DNA of 64,000 nucleotides from Phaeocystidibacter luteus (GTDB lineage: Bacteria; Bacteroidota; Bacteroidia; Flavobacteriales; Schleiferiaceae): assembly GCF_008933115.1 (NCBI RefSeq), contig NZ_WBVO01000007.1, forward strand, positions 62,001-126,000, given 5' to 3'. Shown here one piece after another: positions 1 through 8,040 of this stretch. Positions within the stretch are counted from its first letter, which is position 1, and each line of letters starts with the position of its first letter. The notes under the pieces are model-generated. The model was not told the origin of the DNA and ran no database searches. It worked only from the letters and a program-made list of their open reading frames with translations. A program made the position numbers and the translations under genes.

Positions 1-1922
1 TGTCTACGGTCGAAATGCGGATTGTAAACCTGCTGACCGTCATCACGTGTAACTTCGGCGTAGCTGTACGTTCCCCAGAATGAGAACTGCTTGCCGCTGT
101 ACTTTAAGAGAACGTCGAATCCATAAGCTAAACCGCGTTCTGCGATGTAGCTTCTTCTCAAATATTCCGGACGGTCCAAGTAGTTCGAGTTATCCGGATA
201 AATCTTGTTTCTGTTAACTGTTGTGATATTCTGGAAGTCTTTAACATAACCTTCCAAGTCAAGCGTCCAATCGTCAGCAAAGTCAATTTCAACTCCGAAT
301 ACACCGTGGTTGGCGGTTTGAAGTCGGGTGTCAAGTGGCTCGCCCGTGTAAGTCGCAGGTTGTTCGTTTGGACTTGAAAGGAAACCGTAGAAGAGGTTCA
401 CTACGTCACGGTCACTGGTTGCAGCAAGAAGGTTCTGCGAGTACATACCCCCTGAAGCCTTGAATCTCAACCACTCGGTAGCGTTATACTTCACGCCAAA
501 TCTTGGTTCAAATCTAAATTCTGCCAATGCGCTGTAGTAGTGCAATCGAATTCCTGGTTCAATCAACCAGCGATCTAGCTGTAATTTATATTGGAAATAA
601 GCACCGAGTTCAGATGTGCTCTGCTCTTGGGTGAGGGTTCTGTTTGCGGAGTTTACATAGTTGAAGTTCGTGCTGTATCCGATTGCTTCGAGGCCATACT
701 TCAACTCGTCATGGTCGCGCATGAAATACGTGAAATCAAGTCCGCCGTTAAAGCCTGTAATGGAGCTGTTGCGGGGTTGTCCTTCAATCTCATTGGAGGT
801 GATATCGTATTCGCTAAATGCGAAGTTACCGTTGATAATTACGGTAGAAGAAGGAGGAATTGCTGTGAAGTCAGCACCATACCCAAGGCTATTCCACGCA
901 ATGCTTTTATCTCCTGCAAATCGAACTTGATCGGCGAAATTGAACCCGAAGATATTCACTTCTGAACCTGTTCCCGACTGCCAGCTCATCTTACCATAGA
1001 TGTCTTGGAATTCGAACGGAAGGCCGTCATATTCCGTTTCAACATAAGGATAGAAAATCTGCGAGCTTTCTGCTAAGAAGGACCTCTTGTAGGACACGAG
1101 TGCACTCACGGGAGCGAATCCTTGTTCATTTTTCTTACCAATTGGAACTTCGAGAAGTGCTTTACCCAAATACGTACTGGCGCTCACTTTACCTGTTACA
1201 CGCTGGCGGTTCCCTGCACGAGTTCTAACGTCGAGAACCGAACTATTTCGGCTGGCGTATTCGGCATTGAAACCTGCGGAATGGACCTCTGCCGAGCGAA
1301 GAATATCGGTATCAAAAACAGAGAAAAAACCAATGCTGTGGAATGGGTTGTAGATAATCATTCCATCTAGCAACGTGAGGTTTTGAATAGGCGCGCCACC
1401 ACGAATATAGAGCTGTCCACCTTGGTCACCCGTTGTGACAACCCCTGGCAGTACTTGGAGGGCGCGAACCAAATCTGGCTCACCGCCAATGGAGAACTGT
1501 TGGATGTTTTTGGAAGAAAGATTGACCGTAGCGGTCATTACTGAGGTTTGTCGAATTTGACGTTCTGCTGAAACCTCGACATCTTCTAACACTTCGGCTG
1601 TTTCGTCGAGATAGAATGAAGTAAAAGTGTTTTCACCATTCTTCACTGTTATAGTCTCTCTACCCTCGCTGTAGCCGATATAATTAACGACTAGCGTATA
1701 TGTGCCTGCAGGGACGTTGTTTATTTGGTAGAATCCATCGATGTTGGAAATTGTAGCTTCTACCTCTACTCCATTGTTGTAAAGGGTAGCCGCGGCGAAC
1801 GGAATGGGTGTTTCCGTTGCTCTCTCATAAATATTTCCTCGAACGACTCCTTGACCAAAAGTGGTAAGGGACATCGCCGTAAAGAACAACAGACTAAAAA
1901 GTCTCGTGTTAAGGGTCTTCAT
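1..1922 (-). CDS. TonB-dependent receptor with carboxypeptidase-regulatory-like N-terminal domain (C-terminus beyond window)
   Basis: I translated this frame by hand. It stays open from an ATG at 1922 to the window edge, giving about 640 residues with the C-terminal strands cut off. Residues 1-23 are a signal peptide ending FGQ. Residues ~24-105 form a carboxypeptidase-regulatory-like beta-sandwich (GNIYERATETPIPFA, then NIDGFYQINNVPAGTY). The plug domain follows (ALQVLPGV, QLYIRGGAPIQNL, LLDGMIIYNP), then barrel sequence. The family imports large substrates across the outer membrane using TonB energy. No SusD partner is visible, so this is not an obvious SusC and its substrate cannot be named. 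It lies 78 bp downstream of holA on the same strand. Confidence 0.9.
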   Translation of the reverse strand, partial: MKTLNTRLFSLLFFTAMSLTTFGQGVVRGNIYERATETPIPFAAATLYNNGVEVEATISNIDGFYQINNVPAGTYTLVVNYIGYSEGRETITVKNGENTFTSFYLDETAEVLEDVEVSAERQIRQTSVMTATVNLSSKNIQQFSIGGEPDLVRALQVLPGVVTTGDQGGQLYIRGGAPIQNLTLLDGMIIYNPFHSIGFFSVFDTDILRSAEVHSAGFNAEYASRNSSVLDVRTRAGNRQRVTGKVSASTYLGKALLEVPIGKKNEQGFAPVSALVSYKRSFLAESSQIFYPYVETEYDGLPFEFQDIYGKMSWQSGTGSEVNIFGFNFADQVRFAGDKSIAWNSLGYGADFTAIPPSSTVIINGNFAFSEYDITSNEIEGQPRNSSITGFNGGLDFTYFMRDHDELKYGLEAIGYSTNFNYVNSANRTLTQEQSTSELGAYFQYKLQLDRWLIEPGIRLHYYSALAEFRFEPRFGVKYNATEWLRFKASGGMYSQNLLAATSDRDVVNLFYGFLSSPNEQPATYTGEPLDTRLQTANHGVFGVEIDFADDWTLDLEGYVKDFQNITTVNRNKIYPDNSNYLDRPEYLRRSYIAERGLAYGFDVLLKYSGKQFSFWGTYSYAEVTRDDGQQVYNPHFDRR

Positions 1923-1967
1923 TCTCTCAAGTGTCTTAGCAGAAGGCTTCAAAAATAGGAAACCATA

Positions 1968-1994
1968 CGAGGCTAACGTCCATTTTCAGCCTCG
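1968..1994 (-). terminator. Stem-loop between holA and the TonB receptor
   Basis: A 7-bp perfect stem (CGAGGCT / AGCCTCG) with a 13-nt loop lies 7 nt after the holA stop codon. No uninterrupted U-run follows directly, so it may be a weak terminator, an attenuator or an mRNA 3' stabiliser. Confidence 0.3.
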
Positions 1995-2000
1995 GGTTTG

Positions 2001-2999
2001 CTAATGGAGTATTTTAAAAATCAATTCGCGGAGAATATCTTCATGAGAAATATCTCCTCCACCGAGTCCTTTGCTTCTCCCATCGGCTTCCCTTAGGTAA
2101 CCGATAATCCGCAAACATTTATTGAGTGGATAGCGCTTAGCGGCCGCAAGGTAGTCTTTCAAAAAGTATGGGTTCACGCGGAGTGCGCCGGCTAACTCAC
2201 TTTGACTCTTCCCAGCATTAGTGTGTACCTGAATCACTTTCGTGAAATAGGAAAAGATCAAGCTGATTGTAACTACAAGTGGATTGTCTTTCGGGTTTTG
2301 AGCGAAGTAATGGATGATCTTATTTGCCTTCACCACGTTCCCTTCGGCGATTGCTTTTTGAAGCTCGAAGTTGTTGTAGTCCTTGCTAATGCCGATGTTT
2401 CTTTCGATCACATCTGCGGAAATCTCTCCTCCTTTCGGAACTACAATCATGAGTTTATCCAACTCCTGCGTCATTCTCCCCAAGTCGCTTCCCACGAACT
2501 CGGTGAGTAGTGCGACAGCCTTAGGAGATACTTTGTACCCATTCTGACGAATTTGATTGCTCAACCAGTCTGCAACTTGATTGTCGTAAAGCTTCTTGCT
2601 TTCAAGTAAAACGTGATCCTTGGCAAGTACTTTGGCAAGCGCCTTTCGTTTGTCGAGCTTCTTGTACTTATACGCGATGACAAGCACGGTTGTCGGTTGG
2701 GGTTGTTCAGCGTAAGATTTGAGGTCTTCTATATTGCGAACGTGCTGTGCTTCCTTGACAACAACCACCTGTTTCTCGGACATCATCGGAAATCTCTTGG
2801 CCTCCGAAACAATGTCTTGAACAGTGGTTTCTTTCCCATAAATAACGCTTTGGTTGAACCCCTTTTCGGCTTCTTCCAAAACTTCATGTTCAATTCTCTC
2901 TGTAATCTTATCGATGAAGTACGGCTCCTCGCCCATCAAGAAATAGATGGGGCGATAGACCTTTTGATCAAGCTCCTTCGAAATCGCTTCAAACGTCAT
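2001..2999 (-). CDS. holA: DNA polymerase III subunit delta (HolA)
   Basis: This is a 332-residue protein of usual HolA length. It has the N-terminal YFLMGEEPYFIDKI segment of clamp-loader delta subunits, a degenerate AAA+ region, and an alpha-helical C-terminal collar containing FELQKAIAEGNVVKA and an ELAGALRVNPYFLKDY-like stretch. Delta opens the beta sliding clamp and sits in the cytoplasmic clamp-loader complex. The ATG at 2999 gives a standard N-terminus. It is transcribed after rlmH with a 51-bp gap, so the two may share a message. Confidence 0.95.
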   Translation of the reverse strand: MTFEAISKELDQKVYRPIYFLMGEEPYFIDKITERIEHEVLEEAEKGFNQSVIYGKETTVQDIVSEAKRFPMMSEKQVVVVKEAQHVRNIEDLKSYAEQPQPTTVLVIAYKYKKLDKRKALAKVLAKDHVLLESKKLYDNQVADWLSNQIRQNGYKVSPKAVALLTEFVGSDLGRMTQELDKLMIVVPKGGEISADVIERNIGISKDYNNFELQKAIAEGNVVKANKIIHYFAQNPKDNPLVVTISLIFSYFTKVIQVHTNAGKSQSELAGALRVNPYFLKDYLAAAKRYPLNKCLRIIGYLREADGRSKGLGGGDISHEDILRELIFKILH

Positions 3000-3050
3000 A
3001 CGGCCAAAGATAATTTAAGGAGTTGGGAAGACTAGAAATCTCAAACAAAA

Positions 3051-3524
3051 TCAATCGTGGTGATAGGGTTCGTTCTTGAGAATTGTGAATGCGCGATAGA
3101 TTTGCTCGGTGAAAAACAGACGTATCATTTGATGGCTGAAGGTCATATCGCTTAGGCTTACCTTGCCATTGGCGCGATTGTACACTTCCTCTGAAAAGCC
3201 AAAAGGTCCACCTACGAGAAACACAATCTTACTCGGACCAGCATTCATCCATTTTTGCAGCTGATCGGAAAAACCACGGCTCGAATAGCGTTTGCCGTTT
3301 TCATCCAGTAGAATGACAAAATCTGAAGGAGCGATATCTTTTAGAAGCACTTCGCCTTCAGCGGAATTTTGCTCTTGAGGATTGCGATTCTTCATCCCTT
3401 TTAAATCGGGAATTTCGGTCATACTGAATCGCACATACCGCTTCAATCGCTTTAAATAGACCTCGGTACCTTCTCGAAGATATTTTTCGGAAGTTTTACC
3501 CATCACCCTCAATACAATCTCCAT
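3051..3524 (-). CDS. rlmH: 23S rRNA pseudouridine-1915 N3-methyltransferase RlmH
   Basis: This 157-residue SPOUT methyltransferase has the trefoil-knot SAM-binding motif FLVGGPFGFS at ~104-113 and the C-terminal signature SLSDMTFSHQMIR ... FFTEQIYRAFTI ... NEPYHH. The length equals the family norm. The enzyme methylates a pseudouridine in helix 69 of 23S rRNA in assembled ribosomes. It starts at 3524, divergent from nadC; the start codon overlaps the predicted nadC -7 box. Confidence 0.96.
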   Translation of the reverse strand: MEIVLRVMGKTSEKYLREGTEVYLKRLKRYVRFSMTEIPDLKGMKNRNPQEQNSAEGEVLLKDIAPSDFVILLDENGKRYSSRGFSDQLQKWMNAGPSKIVFLVGGPFGFSEEVYNRANGKVSLSDMTFSHQMIRLFFTEQIYRAFTILKNEPYHHD

Positions 3525-3531
3525 AAATTTG
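3524..3531 (+). promoter_or_regulatory. Predicted Bacteroidota -7 box for nadC
   Basis: TAAATTTG matches the Bacteroidota -7 consensus TAnnTTTG and points toward nadC. No convincing TTG -33 box lies 17-23 bp upstream, so the call rests on the -7 element and its position in the divergent gap. Confidence 0.4.
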
Positions 3532-3585
3532 TGCTTTACGGCGCGTGGCGCTCACCTTGCAATGATAGCGAAAACACCAGTATTC

Positions 3586-4437
3586 ATGAAGATTTCAGAA
3601 ATCCCGTTCCTCGACCAACAGATCGATCAAGCTTTGAGAGAAGATATTGGCGACGGCGACCACAGTGCACTCAGTTGTATTCCGGAAGACCACATGGGAG
3701 GAGCAAAATTGCTCATCAAAGAAGATGGCATCATTGCTGGTGTTGAATTGGCCGAAATCATCTTGAAAAAAGTCGACCCAACTATTGAAGTGGAGATTTT
3801 GATCACTGATGGTTCGTCTATCAAAAAGGGAGATATCGCCTTCATCGCCAAAGGGCCTACCGTCGCACTATTGAGAGCTGAACGTCTACTTCTCAATTAT
3901 ATGCAGCGTTTAAGCGCCATTGCGACCAAGACGAATCACTTTGTCAAACTAATCGAAGGTACCAACGCAAAGGTTTTAGACACACGAAAGACCACACCTG
4001 GTTTGCGTTATTTGGAAAAATGGGCGGTGACCCAAGGAGGTGGACATAACCATCGCATGGGGTTGTATGATATGATTATGTTGAAAGACAACCACATCGA
4101 TTTTGCTGGTGGAATTCCACAGGCGGTGGAACGAGCACGTACATATATTTCGGAGAAAAACCTCAGCATCCCAATTGAGGTGGAAACACGAGATATGGAT
4201 GAAGTAGCTCAAGCGCTTGCTGCTGAGGGGGTGGATCGGATCATGCTTGACAATTTCACTCCAGCTCAAACGAGTGCAGCTGTTCAATTCATCAATGGAA
4301 AAGTAGAAGTTGAAAGCTCTGGGGGAATTAACGAATCGACAATTAGGGATTACGCTGAATGTGGCGTAGATTTCATATCTGTTGGAGCGCTGACGCACAG
4401 CGTGTACGGCCTGGATATGAGTTTCAAAGCCCTATGA
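3586..4437 (+). CDS. nadC: Nicotinate-nucleotide pyrophosphorylase (carboxylating)
   Basis: This is quinolinate phosphoribosyltransferase, which converts quinolinate and PRPP to nicotinate mononucleotide in de novo NAD synthesis. Motifs seen include ALREDIGDGDHS near the N-terminus, LLNYMQRLSAIAT, the core LDTRKTTPGLR, then GGGHNHRMGLYDMIMLKDNH and IEVE / IMLDNF of the C-terminal barrel. From the ATG at 3586 the product is 283 residues and begins MKISEIPFL, which fits relatives; an in-frame ATG at 3562 would add eight atypical residues. Its TGA overlaps the ATG of the next gene. Confidence 0.95.
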   Translation: MKISEIPFLDQQIDQALREDIGDGDHSALSCIPEDHMGGAKLLIKEDGIIAGVELAEIILKKVDPTIEVEILITDGSSIKKGDIAFIAKGPTVALLRAERLLLNYMQRLSAIATKTNHFVKLIEGTNAKVLDTRKTTPGLRYLEKWAVTQGGGHNHRMGLYDMIMLKDNHIDFAGGIPQAVERARTYISEKNLSIPIEVETRDMDEVAQALAAEGVDRIMLDNFTPAQTSAAVQFINGKVEVESSGGINESTIRDYAECGVDFISVGALTHSVYGLDMSFKAL

Positions 4438-5381
4438 AAGCGGTAGACCGCATCCTCGAAAGTATTTCTCCTGTTACGAACTGGGTTGAACGTCAGTCTC
4501 GACGTATCAAGTTGCCTGGCTTTGATGGTCTGAGCCTATTTGATGTTGCCTCCTTCTTCTTCAAGGGGCTTTTTGAGGGAGCGATTACGACGCGAGCGGG
4601 ATCTATCTCGTGGAGCTTCTTCATTGCTATGTTCCCGGCAATAATTTTCTTCTTCAACTTGATTCCATTCATTCCGCTCGAAGGGTTCCAAGGAGAGATT
4701 TTCGAAATCATGGAGGACGTCTTGCCTCCAACGACATATGAGTTGGCGAGAACGACCATAGATGACATTCTGAATCATCGTCGAGGCGACCTCCTATCTT
4801 TCACGTTCCTTGCTACTTTATTCTTCGCGACAAACGGAACGATGTCGCTCATCTCTAATGTGAGCATCACCTTCCATCAAATTGATTCTAGAGTCTTTTG
4901 GCAGCAGTACTTGGTTGCGCTTCTACTCACAATCGGACTAGGAGTTTTATTACTGATTGCTGTCGCTGCTATCCTCTTCGGCTCGAATTTCACGGAATGG
5001 ATGATTACTCGTGATTACATCCCGGAAGAAAGTCAGGTTCTGATACAGTTTGCACGGTATATCATCCTTCTCTTGGCCGTTCTTGTGGCCATTTCACTTC
5101 TATTTTACTACGGCCCCACCAAGAAAAAGGAATGGGGTTTCTTCTCGCCGGGTGCAGTATTGGCTACGCTACTCATTGTCGTAACCTCTTTTGGGTTTGG
5201 CATTTACGTCGACAACTTCAACAGCTACAACAAACTCTACGGTTCGATCGGCGCCTTGCTGGTCATCATGCTTTGGATCTACATCAACAGTATCAGTATT
5301 GTGGTTGGCTTTGAGTTAAATGCGAGTATAGCTGGAGCGCGCAAGAGGAGGTCGAGGTTGGAGGGACCGGGTCTGGACTGA
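4434..5381 (+). CDS. YihY/BrkB-family inner-membrane protein
   Basis: This 315-residue polytopic protein shows five or six hydrophobic helices. The first conserved block is TTRAGSISWSFFIAMFPAII, and the family signature near the C-terminus is YGSIGALLVIMLWIYINS followed by GFELNASI. The ATG at 4434 overlaps the nadC stop (ATGA), which implies translational coupling. The family was once misnamed ribonuclease BN; its molecular role is unsettled, with envelope or transport functions proposed. The last residues are basic (ARKRRSR), which suggests a cytoplasmic tail. Confidence 0.9.
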   Translation: MKAVDRILESISPVTNWVERQSRRIKLPGFDGLSLFDVASFFFKGLFEGAITTRAGSISWSFFIAMFPAIIFFFNLIPFIPLEGFQGEIFEIMEDVLPPTTYELARTTIDDILNHRRGDLLSFTFLATLFFATNGTMSLISNVSITFHQIDSRVFWQQYLVALLLTIGLGVLLLIAVAAILFGSNFTEWMITRDYIPEESQVLIQFARYIILLLAVLVAISLLFYYGPTKKKEWGFFSPGAVLATLLIVVTSFGFGIYVDNFNSYNKLYGSIGALLVIMLWIYINSISIVVGFELNASIAGARKRRSRLEGPGLD

Positions 5382-5524
5382 GGTAAAAGGTGACAGGCGA
5401 GGGTCTTTAGACCAGAGGCTTCGGGCGTGAGGATTCTTGCGAGAGCTTTGGAGACTTAGATTTGCGCTAATGGGGTTGGTGTTGGTGCAGAGGAGTTTAG
5501 CCTTGTGGGATGTTTTTTTTATTT
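5382..5524. other. Gene-free leader of the first repeat island
   Basis: This stretch has no credible ORF, promoter or RNA gene. It is G-rich on the plus strand and ends in a T8 run (5513-5520) just before the first 180-bp element. No clear hairpin precedes the T run. Confidence 0.4.
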
Positions 5525-5704
5525 GGGGGTATCAGAACCCCTCCCCGTTCTCAAGCTACGATTCCAAATGCCGATAGTCGGACCGCAAACGTTTACAAAC
5601 GGCTAGTTTTCAACATTCCAAGTTTTGATAGAAAGCACAGTGAAAATGACCATTGTCTCAATCTCCGGCACTAACTTCAGACCGGGGAGGGGCTGAATAG
5701 CCCC
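5525..5704. repeat. 180-bp repeat element, copy A
   Basis: First of four copies in the window. It opens with a GGGG..CCCC mini-hairpin followed by CCCCTCCCCGTTCTCAAG and closes with CTTCAGACCGGGGAGGGG plus a GGGGC..GCCCC mini-hairpin. The two ends are near-complementary, so the element could fold end to end. The core keeps ATAGTCGGACCGCAAACG, GTTTACAAACGG and TAGTTTTCAACA. No ORF is shared by the copies. Confidence 0.8.
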
Positions 5705-5802
5705 TTGAATCGTGGTCCATGAGCCCACGCCTGTTGCCGGTCCATGAAGCCCAAGGCCTAAGGTCTGTCACCTGAAGCCTCAGCAGTCGGGCGTCTTTTT
5801 CC

Positions 5803-5982
5803 GGGGGCCTCAATCCCCACCCCGTTCTCAAGCTACGATTCCAACCGTAGATAGTCGGACCGCAAACGTTTACAAACGGGTAGTTTTCAACACTGCAGGT
5901 TCTCCAAAATTCACAGACTGAGAATCCGGAGAGTCTCAATTTCAAGTTCTAACTTCAGACTGGGGAGGGGCTGAATAGCCCC
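5803..5982. repeat. 180-bp repeat element, copy B
   Basis: Second copy, 278 bp after copy A. The end stem is CCCCACCCCGTTCTCAAG against CTTCAGACTGGGGAGGGG. The ~98-bp spacers on its two sides (5705-5802 and 5983-6080) resemble each other and share GTTGCCGGTCCATGAAG, TCTGTCAC, and CAGTCGGGCGTCTTTTTCC before the next copy. The array is therefore a tandem repeat with a period of about 278 bp. Confidence 0.8.
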
Positions 5983-6080
5983 GCAGGCAGTATCCGTTGC
6001 CTCACTACTGTTGCCGGTCCATGAAGGCTGCGCTCCGAGATCTGTCACATGAAGCCTTAGCAGTCGGGCGTCTTTTTCCG

Positions 6081-6260
6081 GGGGGCCTCAAACCCCACCC
6101 CGTTCTCAAGCTACGATTCCAAACGCAGATAGTCGGACCGCGAACGTTTACAAACGGGTAGTTTTCAACACTGCAGGTTTTCCAAAATTAACGGACTGAG
6201 AATCCGGAGAGTCTCAATTTTCAACGCTAACTTCAGAACGGGGAGGGGTTGAATAGCCCC
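6081..6260. repeat. 180-bp repeat element, copy C
   Basis: Third tandem copy, again 278 bp on. Its end stem is the best matched: CCCCACCCCGTTCTCAAG pairs with CTTCAGAACGGGGAGGGG apart from two central mismatches. Copies B and C also share the inner segment ACTGCAGGTT, TCCAAAAT and GACTGAGAATCCGGAGAG, which is absent from the diverged copy D. Confidence 0.8.
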
Positions 6261-6361
6261 CCTAATTTTCGCGCGCCTGCAACCTATCGCGCCACGACTG
6301 CGCCTCTCGCGATTCCCCCTTTCAGTCGAAACATCCGTCCAACCTACCAACAGCCTAACGA

Positions 6362-6446
6362 TCCAACCCTCTAACCATCCAACTCTCCAACCCTCCAACC
6401 ATCCAACCCTCCAACCCTCCAACCCTCTAACCCTCCAACCCTCCAA
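6362..6446. repeat. Octamer array (TCCAACCC)n
   Basis: About ten imperfect 8-bp units (TCCAACCC with TCTAACCC, TCCAACCA and TCCAACTC variants) end against the terminator of the following minus-strand lipoprotein gene. On the sense strand of that gene it reads GGGTTGGA repeated, with many GGG tracts. Its minus-strand translation gives a periodic G/W/E/L-rich peptide, which I regard as non-coding. Confidence 0.75.
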
Positions 6447-6477
6447 ATAAAAAAGCCCCACCATAACGGCAGGGCTT
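6445..6477 (-). terminator. Intrinsic terminator of the lipoprotein gene
   Basis: On the minus strand, AAGCCCTGCC and GGTGGGGCTT form a stem around a GTTAT loop, followed by a U-run (the A-run 6445-6454 on plus). It lies 22 nt after the stop codon at 6500. Confidence 0.8.
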
Positions 6478-6499
6478 CCCATATTCATTCTAATCGCTC

Positions 6500-7417
6500 T
6501 TACATTCCAGATGACTCTGTAGTGTAATCAGCCTGCATTTTAAGCGTCATTCCTCCTTGCGGAGCGCCCGGCATGTTCACACTTCCATCTACAGTAAGTG
6601 AACCTTCCTGAGTCTTAATCCATCCCGTTGCGCGGTCAACTGTCATTGAACCCGTTTGAGTTCCTGACATTTCCATCATGGAAGCCATCGGACCCGCCGA
6701 AGGGTCAACCATGATTTCTCCAGTTACGTCGAGCACAACCTCAGAATCAGAAACGCCTACAACCGTATAGGTAGTTTTGATAAGAAGCGGCAGCTGTCCG
6801 CCTTGCGCATTTTCAGTTGTCCAAGTAGAACCCTTAGTAACCGCCTCTTCAGGGAAGCCGAGGTTGTAAATTCCAATTTGAGACTGAACCTGCTCGATGT
6901 TGAATTGCTGAGCAATCACGCCACGCATCATCACCTTCATGGAATCTGGCTGGTCCAAGTTGTCCAAAACCTTGTCTGCGAACTCATCCTTATTCAACAG
7001 CTGAAGCGCATCACCACGATCGCTAAACTCAATTTCCATGCGAACACCGCGAAGCGCAGCCATAGCCATAGCATCTTCACTAAGCTCTGTTGCACCATCA
7101 CGCGTATCATATACAACGTGCATTGTATCCATGGTCATTTCAGTGCGCATGTTTTCGAAAGACATGACCAATACCTGGTTTCCAGCTTCAGATTTTGCCT
7201 TTCCAGTCAAACCAAGCTCAAACTCCATGTCGGATTCCATTTGCTGACCTTCCGCACCCTGGGTGATGTCCATCGCCATGTGCATTGTGGTCGTAGCAGT
7301 AGTTGAGAAGTTTTCATCAACATTCAAACGAAGAACTGCGCTTTCATTTGAGCAAGAAGCAAGTGCAACTACAAGACTAAGAGCCGATAAGCTGCGGAGA
7401 GAAGTACGTAATTTCAT
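6500..7417 (-). CDS. Predicted lipoprotein, DUF6263-like
   Basis: This is a 305-residue exported protein. The N-terminal hydrophobic segment ends in the lipobox LASC (Cys ~22), so it should be lipid-anchored in the envelope. The body is beta-rich and Met/Thr-rich, with two points that recall Bacteroidota DUF6263 proteins: LGFPEEAVTKGSTW near residue 190 and a late block RATGWIKTQEGSLTV. No catalytic motif is visible and the function is unknown. It is a single-gene unit with its own terminator, divergent from the DUF2147 gene. Confidence 0.75.
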   Translation of the reverse strand: MKLRTSLRSLSALSLVVALASCSNESAVLRLNVDENFSTTATTTMHMAMDITQGAEGQQMESDMEFELGLTGKAKSEAGNQVLVMSFENMRTEMTMDTMHVVYDTRDGATELSEDAMAMAALRGVRMEIEFSDRGDALQLLNKDEFADKVLDNLDQPDSMKVMMRGVIAQQFNIEQVQSQIGIYNLGFPEEAVTKGSTWTTENAQGGQLPLLIKTTYTVVGVSDSEVVLDVTGEIMVDPSAGPMASMMEMSGTQTGSMTVDRATGWIKTQEGSLTVDGSVNMPGAPQGGMTLKMQADYTTESSGM

Positions 7418-7544
7418 GTGTACCGTTGTTATTTCATTTCTGAAGCGAAGATAGGTTTTGATATCTCTATTCCCATACAGACAAACAAATACCTCTTCTT
7501 GCTGTATATTAGAGCATCAACATGAAATTCAAATCTTATTTACA

Positions 7545-7991
7545 ATGAAACATCTGATCACGCTCACGTTCGCCTATCTCATTGCAAGCTTTTCTGCAAT
7601 GGCGCAGTCTCCAGACGATATCCTCGGAATTTGGCTGAACGAAAGAGAAGATGCCAAGATTGAAGTGTACAAGCAAAATGGCAAGTACTACGGAAAGATT
7701 GTTTGGCTGAAAAATGATAAAGAGGATGATGGAACAACTCCAAATCTCGACGATAAAAACCCAAATGCAAACCTCCGCTCAAGAAGAGTAATCGGAATCA
7801 ATATCCTACGTGGATTGGTATGGGATGCCGACGATGAGGAGTATGACGATGGTGAGATTTACGATCCGCGCTCTGGCAAGACGTACTCCCTTTATGGATA
7901 CATCCAAGAGGACGGAAAGCTCTTCATGAAAGGATATATCGGATTTTCATTGATTGGGCGTAGTACAGTTTGGACTCGCTCATCACTCTAA
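7545..7991 (+). CDS. Exported DUF2147 family protein
   Basis: From the ATG at 7545 it is 148 residues: a signal peptide (MKHLITLTFAYLIASFSAMAQ) followed by the DUF2147 lipocalin-like pattern ILGIWLNEREDAKIEVY, YYGKIVWLK, LRSRRVIGINILRGL, GEIYDPRSGKTYS and a final GRSTVWTR. The longer in-frame extension upstream has no signal-peptide character, so I rejected it. DUF2147 proteins are small periplasmic or surface proteins of unproven function. A strong hairpin follows the stop codon. Confidence 0.88.
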   Translation: MKHLITLTFAYLIASFSAMAQSPDDILGIWLNEREDAKIEVYKQNGKYYGKIVWLKNDKEDDGTTPNLDDKNPNANLRSRRVIGINILRGLVWDADDEEYDDGEIYDPRSGKTYSLYGYIQEDGKLFMKGYIGFSLIGRSTVWTRSSL

Positions 7992-8002
7992 ATAAATATT
8001 GA

Positions 8003-8040
8003 TTGAGTTAGCCTCTAGTACTGCTAGGGGCTAACTATCA
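8003..8040. terminator. Long convergent stem-loop shared by two genes
   Basis: GTTAGCCTCTAG and CTAGGGGCTAAC form a 12-bp stem with one G-U pair around a TACTG loop, and flanking TTGA/TCAA extends it. It serves the plus-strand DUF2147 gene and lies across the TAG stop codon (8024-8026) of the minus-strand LamG gene, so the last codons of that gene are part of the stem. The minus-strand side continues into an A/T-rich tract. Confidence 0.65.

Noticed and set aside
3529-3585. Longer N-terminus for NadC from the ATG at 3529
   Set aside because: The extension lies on top of the predicted promoter, begins before any plausible transcript start and is unlike NadC N-termini; 3586 gives the family start.
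5658-5945. Minus-strand ORF of 95 codons in the first repeat island
   Set aside because: It lies across elements A and B and their spacer. The matching stretch in copy C is not open in the same way, so it is chance.
6362-6446. Telomere-like repeat or chromosome end
   Set aside because: Although it resembles GGGTTA-type repeats, it is short, internal, imperfect and flanked by ordinary genes on both sides.
6165-6488. Minus-strand ORF of 107 codons with a periodic Trp/Gly/Glu peptide
   Set aside because: The periodic peptide is just the octamer array read in frame (8-bp period gives an 8-residue repeat). The ORF also crosses copy C of the 180-bp element and lacks any other protein-like feature.
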